Source of the DNA: Cryptomeria japonica
Lineage: Eukaryota; Streptophyta; Pinopsida; Cupressales; Cupressaceae
NCBI RefSeq assembly: GCF_030272615.1
Contig: NC_081407.1
Coordinates: forward strand, 143,844,897 to 143,908,896
Length of the DNA: 64,000 bases
Direction of reading: 5' to 3'
The position numbers and the translations under genes were made by a program. Shown here piece by piece: positions 39,212-51,200 of the stretch; positions within the stretch are counted from its first letter, which is position 1; each line of letters starts with the position of its first letter. The notes beneath the pieces are model-generated. The model saw nothing but the letters and a program-made list of their open reading frames with translations. It was not told the origin of the DNA and ran no database searches.

Positions 39212-42200
39212 TATATATATATATATATATTATAATGTACATTTGTATTGTATTGTATTGTATTGTATTCTATAGTACTATATTATTTATATTATAATAT
39301 AATATATTATATATATTATATTATAATGTATATTTGTATTGTATTGTATTGTATTATATAGTACTATATTATTTATATAGTAATATAATATATTATATAT
39401 ATTACTTTATAATATATATTATTATATATTATATATCATATATATATTATAATATTATACATCATATATATTATAATATTATATATCATATATATATATG
39501 ATATATAATATCATAATTATATATTATAATATTATAATTATATATTATAATATAATATATTATATAATAACATATATTATTAATATATACCAATGAACTA
39601 TAAGTTTATAAAAAAACTTTAAAGTTTTAAATTATCCCTTGACCAGTAATGAATTATCCGCCACTCATATCCTCCTAGCCATGTTTCATGTGAGGTCGAA
39701 GGCATTTGTTGATCCTCATTTGAGGATTCAATTCAGCACTTTCCGAGAAGCATCCACATCGGTAATGTCTCTGATTTGTTAGACCGTATGTTTTTACCCA
39801 CAGGAAAGTTAAGTCAGAACCAACACAGGGTAGACTGTCGAACTGAACCTAAACACGAATCGAATGTGAACCGGGACCCATCTCGAACATAGCTTTTGAA
39901 TAATTGCTTATTGACCATCAAATAACAATACATTGTATATCTATCATGCAAGAAATTGAAAAAAGACTATTCATCAAACCAAAATATACTAGACATCACC
40001 TAACTCAATAGCATCACACGAGGGCATGCGGAAGGAAACAAATTTTGTCCTAGTAACAAGATATGTGGCATCATCACCAAGTTCTACTTGTATTCCAACC
40101 TTCTATCCCTGAAGAAGGCTGAAAGACTTCTTATTGAAGATTTGTGCCTTGATTTTCGATGTTCGCATAACATCCTACACCAAAAATAGTGTCAATGGAT
40201 CCACATGATATTGTTGTGGGAAGTCTACTTCAGCTTTTCTACACCGTGCAAACCCCTGCCATTGCTACTTGGATTTTTTCTTCTCAAGACACTAAGATGT
40301 ATGGTGGCAAATTTAGTGGCATTGAGAACACTTCACATGACTAAAGTCTTTCTTCATCATGTTCAAAGAACCTAATTTTTCTCCATGCCCTTCTAACCAT
40401 TCCTTCATCCTCCTTTCTTTCCATTGTTCCTCATCTTCCTAATGAAGGCTAGGTTCTAACTCTCTCTTGTTCTAGCTGAAATAATCTCCAATCTAGTCTA
40501 TGGGTATCAAAAGCTAGAAGCTTCTAGTGAGAACCCATTTAAGGCTATGGGTATCATCTCTTCATCCTCCACCATAATCCTAATCATCACAAGTTGATCA
40601 TTGAGTTATACAATCTACATTAGGTAGGTGGCTACAAGGTTTGTATCCTCATGCATAGGCACCAAGTTTGTTCTTCAGCAACATCTTCCAAGAGATTTTC
40701 ACTCTACTAAAGAGCTATGTTGTCTGATTCTTCTGAACCTAGTCTAAATCTTGTACCCATCTACTCCAAGCTTGGGACCGACAACAAGGGCACCCTGGGA
40801 GTGTCCTAGATACACCAAGTTCCTTGTGGGTATGTAGTTGAGTTCTCCTAAACCTAGCCTCATTCTTGTACCCATCCAAGCCGATCTTGGGAGCAACAAC
40901 AGGGGTACCCTGGGAGTGTCCCAGCCAAACTAGGTTCTTTATGGGCATACCCACAGGGGACCCGGGGTAGCTAGGGCACTCCCAGGGTGCTCCCAAACAC
41001 TCTGAAACAACCCCAAGCACTCTCACATGCAGGGAAAGACAACACGCACCCAAAAACAGTTTTAAAGTGTTTTTTTTAACTCTAAAACATAAAACTGATG
41101 ACTGCCTCAAAGAAGTACTAGATTCTATGAAAGATTTTATGCTATTGTGATTGTGACAACCTTGGCTTCTACATTAAAGTTGCTAAGAGTCCTGGGACAA
41201 TGGAAAGGTATCAAGACTTTGTCAAGATTATCTTGTCAACGTTGAGTTTATGTTGGTGGAATTACTGATGCTTTGCTCTTTGTGCAAGAATAACATCAAC
41301 CCATTCTCTTCTTGTGAAACGGTTCTTGTAATCTTAGTGTTGGGTCATGGGTTGTAAAAATCAAAACTTAGTGAAGTCATTAGTTGTAATTAATCTTGCC
41401 ATTGTATTTAGTTTTGGTGTTGTTGGAAAAGGTTTGTTCAATGTTTCCTTCAAAGTAGAACATTTCTCTCTAGCTAGGATTTGTTTGATCAAAATCTTGT
41501 AACCTTACCCTTTTCACTCTCAATGAGTCATTGATCATGCCCTAACTCACAAAGAAAAAGTGAAATAGTGATATAAATTACTCTTTCCACCTTGAGTTTC
41601 ATCTACATTTACAATAATTACTAGGCATAATAGTTAACAAGTGTATCCAATCCTCCACTCCGATACAAATAAATAGGCAAAGAACTTTCTCAAATTTACT
41701 GTCTCAAATTCAAACATGCAACAATTTGAATCTTTGCCAACATACCAACAAGATCAACTTCAAGATCCACTAGACCTCGAACTCTTATCAAATTTTCAAG
41801 AGTGGTGGTGCGATATGGGCCGAACCATAGGACCACCATGGTTCAAGTACACAATTGCAACAAATCTCTAATGATCATAGAACAACATTATATAATACAA
41901 TCATACCCAAACATACCATACCCAAGAGAGAAGAAATTGTCATACCGGTGTACCAAAACCAGCAACTTGGCTAAAGAGTGATCACAGCATTAAGCATCTC
42001 CTTTGCTGAATTATTTTCAGCAATGCAAGAAATCAAATGGTCCTTCACAAAATCCAAGATGATACAATTTGCCTTGGCCATCTTCCTGTTATGATCAGCC
42101 AACTAAGCAAAATCAATTGGAGATGTCAACATGATTTCCACAAAAACCCACAGATCTACTTCTTCCAACAACGTTTACAGCCTACACTTCCAAGGAGTAA

Positions 42201-45200
42201 AATTTGAAGCTTCCTCTGAGCAATCACACTCACTAAACCAAGAGTAATCATGTCTGCACTTACTAGAACGTGCTAAAACTGAACAAATCAGTTGAAATAA
42301 AATCAGACCAACAACCTATCATAGGTGCAGATCAACACTCCAATCACTGCAGCAACTACGGCATCTCACTCTACAACCTCTCATCTCCAAATCTCTTCAA
42401 TCACTAAAGAAGACTCTTGGGCATCACATCCAATAAAATAAATCAGCCACCTTCTCAAGTCAAAAACAACCTCCCAATCATTGGAGAATCCAGGGCATCA
42501 AACCAAACAACCTATCACAGGTCCTTACACTTCACACAGTCACGAAACAATTTCAATCATTGAAACTTGGCCATCACAGCCATCGATATTTAAAATCCTC
42601 CGACAATTCCCTGTTACATTCAGCAATTGTTTCTAAGTTAAGGCGATTTTAATAGTTTTTTTGAGTTGATTTTAGACTGTTCTCAGGCACTACTGCTTTA
42701 TTCTGGGTAGACAGCAGTCATATATACTTTTAGACTTTTTATGTCTTATTCTGGGAGGTCAACAATACTATATATTTAGAGATATATTTGGTTAAAGACA
42801 TCTAAAAATAAGACATTGTTTTTGTTGTTTGATCACCCAAGTTGCATTCTATTTAGGACCCTAGGCGTTCATTAGTTTGCATCATAACTGCAAGACCAAA
42901 TTCTAAATAATCAAATATTTGAACAGGAAGTGTTACATATTCTGATTTCAGTATTATTTTAATTTTCTTCTTCTACTTTCAAAAGTTTGTGTATGCAGAT
43001 TTAGCACTTATATTTGCAAGTATGATTGAAAAAGTGAGACAGTTTATGTCAAACTTTAGGGTATAGAATTCACATAGCATATTCTGAATTCTAACATGGC
43101 ATTTGCATTCAAACTCAAATGGTATGTAAAGGGATTTGGAAGATTGTCACTTAAAAATGATTCTAAGGAGAAACAAAGGGACTGTTCAATGAAATCTATC
43201 ACGGATATATTCTTTTAAGTAACACGACAACAATTTCTACACTTTAATTACGTTCAATCACTCCAACAAGATAGAAAATGATGGTTCATAGAGTGACAAT
43301 GGCCAAAAAGAGCCTATCAATGAGGACATTTAAAGGGACTCTGAAGAATTCATCAGCTTTCTATCCGATGTTTGTCACACTTTGTCAATTCCTTGACTGC
43401 TAGAAGAAGTTGAGTTGGTCACAGTTTCTTCCACTCGGTAAAAATATATAAAATGACCTCTACAAGAGCAAAATCAGTATATGTATAGAGCATCCTCTAT
43501 CCCAATAAAATTTGATGAGGTACGGGCAGTTTTATATCGGCTTGAGGAAGACAACCAAGGAGATTGCATTCAGATTCACTGTTTGTAAATTGCATACTAT
43601 TATTTTTTTCATAGATAATACCGAGTATCAACACTGTGAATAGGATTTGGCATTGTTGTACCTATATTGAAACATTATTCATAAATATGCTGTATTATTG
43701 TTCTGTTTATTTCCATTTTTATTACTGATAAAATCGATTATCCATTGTTGTAAAACTTCATTTTAATATTTACAAGATTTTCTTTTATTCAATGGCAATA
43801 AACATGCATACCAACTGCATTGTTATTGATCAATTTTTTACTTAAATAATTTTCTAGAGGAAATCCTCTATTGCTCAAAACAAATATGCTTGAACAGGCC
43901 TATCACTCATTGATTTGGTGAAGGCATTGGTGAAAGTATATTGAAACATTATTTGTAGATATGTTGTATCACATTCCCCATTTATTTCCATTTTCATCGA
44001 TGTTAAAATGAATTGATTACCTATTGTAAATCATCTAGTTTTGAGGAACGTCGTTCATGTCTATTCTCTAGATTTTGCAGGGATCATCTAAGCCATCTCC
44101 AAAACTTGTTCAGTCACCACCCTCATATATGCATCACAGATTAAGACTAACATTGGCTTGTAAAAAATTATTATACTCGAACAGGCCTATCACTCATGTA
44201 CTTTGTTACCACAGTTACAGCTAGGCACAAGCTTCTATGTAAATGATGTTTGTGCCCGTAATTAACAGAGAACTAAGTCAAAAGTTAATATTATATTTGG
44301 TCCCCTCTATTTTATTAAATAATGGATAATTAAAGCTTACAAACTGATTAAGCAAGTGTGTACATAATTCTATAAAAAGGGAAAAAATCCAAAGGAACTG
44401 TAAAGTTCTATGGGTATTCAACAGGGATTGTATGCCTCTGAAAGACAATCGATCTCTTAGATAATGAAACAAATATCAAGATTTTATCTGTAATGTGAAG
44501 GAGGGTTTTGAGCTATTACAATCGATAAAGGCACTGTCTTGGTATTGATGTTTGCCATATCAGACTCTTTGGACAATATCATTTTCCAGGCATGCCTTTT
44601 GTATCATATGACTTTCAACAGATATAGTCAGCTAATTCATCAACTGCAACATAAATGTAAATGTGATTATTAAATAAAGCAACTGTTCTTTCTTTAATAT
44701 AGTTTGCATATATTGTATTAATATAGAAAAACGTGTTCAAAACTTAAACCCAAAGTCAGGCCATGAGATTTGGCAGAGTGCATATCTTGAAACAAAAATT
44801 ACATAGACAGCAGAGAGTAGATAAAGTAATTGAATCTATGTGTACCGGCATCTGTCTGATCAATTCAATTGCCCACCCAATCAGATTGTGAATCTGCTAA
44901 GATCAACCAAATCCATAAGTTTACCATACCCTTTGGCAAGGATTATGTTCTCCGAATAGCTGTAAACGACAAAATGGAGGTCTCAGGCATTACAAGAAGC
45001 TATATCCCAGTTCCCCATGTCTTTGATTGGGGTTTAAACAACTCTTGCTTTTATTTGGTTTACATCAATCTGCTCTTTTGCATTATACATATGCACACAA
45101 GGCACACTGTCGACATCAAAGACTGCATAGATCTCCCACACAATCATTGACTGGATTGGGGTGAACTCAAACCAATACCTGAACCACATTTAGCTGGTCC

Positions 45201-48200
45201 CCAGCCTTACTTCCTCAGGCCATCAGTGTCCTTAGTTCATTTCATCCATTCATCACCAGCTTCTGACCACCACCTAAGCCAGCCATTCATTCAGTCTATA
45301 GGTATCATTGTTTGCTACAAAATATGCATCTACGAATACAATACAGTATAAGCCTGATAACATATTTCAATACATCATAAGCCTAATAACATATTCCAAT
45401 ACAGCATAAGACCGATAACATATTCCAATGTATCTGAATATGAGCCCATATCTCGGTTGCATCTGTACATCCAGATGGCTAGGTCTCTAAAGCCATATCT
45501 GGATTAAAGTTATGAAAAAACATACAAAAACTAACAAAAAAAAAAGAAAAATTGAAACAAACTGTTCTAGACATTATATAGATCACAAAAAATATAAATA
45601 ACCTAGGGATGATAAATGAGAAAACGAATCTAGCCTTGGAAGCCAACATAGCTTGAAGATTATGTACTGAAAGTGACTCTTTTAAGAGAAGAGTTCTAAA
45701 GAAACGGTACCGGTATTCTCTATGGTTCTTGAATATATCTTACAGCTCAAAATCATCATAGAATAGAACTTGGTCACCGCATTCGCCGAATTTTCGGCTT
45801 CAGGTTCGATATCCAGCAAACTTATAAAAACCATATGAAATTCGCAAAAATTTGTTAAAAATTCGCTGGATAACAGGCAGAGGTTTTTGCCATCGGCAGA
45901 TGACCACTTCGCTAATGCCGTCGGGAGGTATGCGGGCCGCAGAAGGGCCGCAGGTCGATGATATGCTCGGTCGTCGATAGGGTTTGTAGCGGCGTCGGGA
46001 GACGCAGGAAATAAATTTATAATCTTGCCCGATACCATGCTAACTAAAATGTCTGACATCTTAGTATAATGTTGTTGCCCAATATAATATAAATGTTAAC
46101 TAATATATTAACATTTATTATAAAAGTTGTAGATTTAACATTAATATACTAAAAATTAAATATTTTTTATTATTTATATTTAAAATTTGTCAAATTTAAA
46201 TTAAAATATATAATTATAATTAAACAAATTTAATTTTGTTTATTATGATATTTTTTAGATATATTATTTTTTTTTTTTTTAAATCAAAATTATATAAAGT
46301 GAATTTAATGGCGATTTTATTTTCGAATTTTTTCCTCCTGCCGAATTTCATCCGAATTTTATTGTTTGGTTATCACAAACCCTCTTCTTTGTTGGCAAGT
46401 TAGCAGAAAAGACTGCCTCTTATTGAAAAGAGACTTGGATTTGTAGCTCTAAACTTGAAAGCCTTGGAATCTTTGAGAAGCCTGCAGGGTTGGTATTTTT
46501 AAAAGAAAGTGGGAGATGAAGGAAGAGGAATCAAGCAGTAGTTACCACTGACACTTCAGGATGCTGCTGGAGGTCTCAACAAACTTTTACCCTCTATTTC
46601 TTGAAAGCTTCAAACTAGTTAATATGGATGGGCTCCAAGTTTGGCGACTGCTGGTAAAGGAAGAAAGTGAGATTGCTATCATTCAGGAGGGTGCTCAATT
46701 TGAGGAAACACCCAGCATTTGATTTGGAATAAATAGAAACTCTCAAAGGTCAACTCCTTTCGGTGGTTAGGCTTTCAGATAAAGATCCTTAGTTAGTCCA
46801 CCTTAGCAAAAAGAGATTTTTACAGCCCATTTTGGTGGTCTTTGCTAGAAAGCAACAGACAAGATGCTAAAAAACTTCCAATCCACTGTCTATTTGCTAA
46901 TATTAATTATGGTCCAAAGTGATTGAATAGTCCTGTCTATCCTAGGTTGTACTAAAGAGTCTGGAAGATGTGAGATGATCTTGTCTTCTAGACTTCCAAG
47001 TTGAATCCTTCACCTCTCAAAAAAATTTGGAGCATAATCTCTGCTGTCATTTGTTAAAACCATTGGAAAACGCCAAGTACTCACAGCTTTTTTTCTTCAA
47101 ACGAGTACCCTCACAATTAACTCACAGATCAGACAAGCCAATTTTTTGGCAGCTCATTGCAATGGAAATTGGCGAATACTTTCTGAGTTTTGATGAGTCC
47201 ATCAAGAAAACTCGCAAGGGCACAGTTATGGCACGGGCACTATTTGGACATGGAAAAAACCATCTTCCAGCATTTCAGGTTTGTTGTGTGAAGTAGAGTG
47301 AAAATACATGATTTTTTGCCTCCTTAAAAAGTATAAAAATGGTATGAGCCATGAAGTTCTGTGTGATTTCAAAAGTCTTCATTTGGGCTTGGTACACATC
47401 AAAAAGGAGCATATCAATGTTGTAAAGGAATCCAAATTACAAAATACTACAAGTAGAGTAATGTCATACTCCAAACATGTGGACAAACTATAATGATGAT
47501 AATAATCAAGGCCAACAAGACCCCTTGCTAGTCTCGTGCCAATTAACTAGAACCCTTCATGTCATGCAATGGTAATACAAAAATGGCCACTAGAAGCAGA
47601 TGGCAAAAGACTGTTACTTATAATGAACAACAGGCAGTTTTCTTTATATGATGAGATAAAAGACCTGCAAACAGTGTAGCACAAGATTAAGCTTAATCAG
47701 AAATACACTATAGTATCAACCGAAGTCACAAGGTTTGAATTTGAATTCGAATTCGACAGCCATGAAATTCGGATGAAATTCGACAAGGGAAAAATCAAAA
47801 AAAAAAAATCGGATAAAATTCGCCTTCTATATTTTTATTTTTTTTTAAATATATGTATACTTCTAATAAATTATCAGAATAGCGACCCTTGTTGGAGAAA
47901 ATCCGAGGGCAACCCAGCAGTTGCAGACACCCATGACCCAATAGATACAAAGCATATACAAAGAATACCCACGACCAGCTGAGTTGTGTTCAGAGGCGGA
48001 TAGCAGTGCTTTATAGAGGAAATTCGATTAAATTCAATTTTTTTTATAGAAGTTTGAAATTCGATTAAATTCAATTTTTTTTATAGAAGTTTGAAATTCG
48101 ATTAAATTCGAACCTCATCCATGAAAACACTTTCTTAAGCGAGGAATTTTCTAAAAATAACTCCCAAAGAAACTATTTTTCTTAAATGGAAATTTCCATT

Positions 48201-51200
48201 AAATAACTCAAGTTAGAATCAAAGTTGATTATTGATAGCATCGAAAAGTTATTATAGAATCATGCAATTTTCAGTAGGCCACCATCAGCTTCACCCTGAA
48301 AATGAATCCATCATTTAAGACTTGAGTACAAAGTAAAATGTAATTCAACATCAATTCACATTACACCTTACCCATAAAGTAAAGTGCAGGGTGGATAAGA
48401 AAACCAAAAACTTGCTAACATCAAGAATTAAGTTTATCGCATTGGTAATTAATAAAGCAAAATTACTTTATACAAGAGAACAGAATCAAACATATACCTC
48501 TGCCAAATGCAAAATGCCATGGGATAAATAAGATAAATTCAAAACATAATATAAAGAACAGTCATGTGAAAAGAGTCAAAAAAAAGTACAGTAATACATG
48601 GTAAAATGCATAGAATGGACTTGCATCATATGCTTTAATCAAATCAAACTATATGCAAAACTAACTCAACTTTTAAAAGAAGACAAATACATAAAAATAA
48701 CATTGCAAATTATTTTTTATCATGTGACTGCCTTTATTCAGTGACCTAAAAAACCAAGTACAGAAAATCTCGCACAATAGCAAGCAAGAAAAGCTTATAA
48801 TGTAATTTATTTTACACCTTACTTATTCATTGTATCCTCAACCACAGTACATATACAAGAAAAATTACTTTAGCTTTTGCAGGGGAAGTTAGGTGCTGAC
48901 ATACTCTAAATATTGATTGTTACATGATACAAGAATTTGCAAGACCGTAAAATATACTATTTGAACAGAAAAGGAATATGCATTAGACAAAGTCTATTTA
49001 AAAGGACAAAATATATGAATGGCATATCAGAAAAACAGACTATAATATGTAAACAGCCAAAACCCATGAAAAAGCATAAGAGAATTATGAAATGGCTCTT
49101 CAACCTACAAAATAATGGAATAAAAAATCCTTAAATAAATTAAAAGCACAGCAATGCATGAAGATCACATAATAAGAGCATAAACCCCTCACCGTGCATC
49201 CCAAACGTTTTGGACAACCCTCAAAGAACATCAAAGTTTTTGTTTGTCTCCTTCCCACTTGGCCTGCACTTTCATGCTCCTCTAAAAATTTCTCTACATG
49301 AAATAGTTCACAGTGTCCCACTTTAGGTGCAGCAAGATTGTCAAGAGAAGGGACAATTTGTGCACCAGTACAGCGGGCTATACGCTCCAAAAGTGGCTTC
49401 TTGACATTCAATACCAAAGATATTTCCCTTGTCAAGAGATATTCTTGTGCATGATGAGAAACTGTTTTCTCTACCAGTAGCACATTAGGATGGTGTGCCT
49501 CTATCCTTGACACAGTCATCTTAAGATGGTCCATCTCCTACAAGCATAGAAAAAAAGAGCTTAAGATGCAGATTCCGATATGTATTAATTAATGATAGGA
49601 AAATGCCTGCAAGGCCAAGATTAATCTAACCTGCTGCAGCAGAGTATCAAGAGATGACAGCTGGTTTGAAATGCGTTGATATTCAAGTGCTCCTGCCAAG
49701 AGCAGCAACCTAGGATTTTTGTACCTTTGTGTCATACGCTTATGCTTTACATTCTTTGAACAGACGACTCCCTTAACGACCTTGCTGTTAAAGGATAATC
49801 CTTTGTTAACATTCAGACAGATCTATAAGCAACTACAACATGCAAAAAAGGTAACCAGAGAGCAGACAATTAAAGCATATCAAGAACAAAAACAAATATT
49901 TGGACCTTCTTGGCCCAGGGAAAAAAATGAGAGCAACAATTATCTTTCATTATGATGCCCAAAAAGGTAGACAGCAAGTAAACAAACTAAAGAATATTAA
50001 AAACAAATATGTGAGATTTCTTGCCCCAAGCAAACAATAAAAACATACATCACCTTTCACTACGACGCCCAGAAGCTACGCATTTGACCTTCACATAGAG
50101 ACCAGGATCCATTCCTCCTCCTTTGCTTGTATCTGGCTTGACAAAAGTTGCCGCTTGCCATGATAGTGAAGTGACTATTTCAAGCCAACTTTCAGAATCA
50201 TTCTCCTCACCTACAAACACCTCCTCTCCTTTTAGCAGTTGTGCAACAAGTGCTCTGAAATGCCCATCCACTACTGATCTCAGAGCATCCCTGTGTTCCT
50301 CAATTGACCTGTCCTTGCTCTTATATTCATTGCTGCTAAAACTACCTGATGAACGTGGCAAACCCCAACCTCCTTCATCATCGTCATCATCATCATCAAG
50401 CATACTGCTTTCTATTTCATCCTCAGCATCTACTGGTTCAGGTGGCATCCATATTGCACCATTATTCTCAAAATCAAAAGGTTGTTCTATTTCTGGGCTT
50501 TGGCTCTGAAACATAGCCGAATCATCATTGCAATCATTAACATTCTCAGTATCCTCTGACTCTTCTCCTGACCTTTCAGATCTACCAGACATTTGGCGTT
50601 CCACAAGTGTATCAGACTGAAAGCTTGGAATTTTCTCAGATAGGTTTTTGCCATAATTTTCATTTTGGTTTAAACCTTTGTGGTAGACTGAATGTTCCAT
50701 AGAATTCTGGAGGCTCAAACTATCATCCGCATGAATATCATGTAAAATGTATCCACGATCAAGATCTATACTACCATGGTTTCCAAAATATTCCTGTGAA
50801 TCTTTTAAGACACTTTGTTGGGTGTCTTCTAAGTCTTTACCATATTCATCGCGTTCGTCATCACTCCTACATCACAGGGATGTTGCAAACACCCAAAGTG
50901 AGATACTAATGACTTTTTAGATCATCCCAGAAAAAAACCTGCATTGTATCTAGCACACAGATTGATGATCCTTTTTAACCAAAAGTAAATAAACATTTAG
51001 ACTGTAAGCAAATGAATTAGGCAAAAACTTTTTGTGACTTATATCTAGTATACATTTTCATGATCCTTTGTGGTCCACCAACAAAGTTGCTTGGCTATTT
51101 GTGCGGCCCATCAGCGTTCCATTCAAGCAGCAGGGTAAAAGTTGTTTATGTAAGTGATCCAATAAGGGGAAAAGGGGACAAGGCCAGGTGCATATTTTTA

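Larger units (their letters stand above)
23180..49192 (-). other. Giant FAB1 intron 4 (26,013 bp)
   Basis: Borders are CACG/GTGAGG and TTTCAG/GTT with phase 0. It makes up three quarters of the gene span, while the other nine introns are 93-909 bp. It holds the SINE-like unit, the hAT-like elements and the duplications listed separately. Stretches not listed (for example 23262-24190, 28350-29690, 30250-33590, 41110-43670, 44200-45680, 48112-49192) are AT-rich with no gene I can support. Confidence 0.92.

Noticed and set aside
40739..41110. 123-residue minus ORF with internal repeat
   Set aside because: The repeat comes from a DNA-level tandem duplication; no family match recognised.
45682..46059. 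125-residue minus ORF
   Set aside because: It lies in the ATTCGG-rich repeat; no domain, no neighbouring exon signals.
50123..50509. 128-residue plus-strand ORF, Ser-rich
   Set aside because: It is the reverse reading of FAB1 exon 2; the Ser run mirrors the Asp/Glu codon run.
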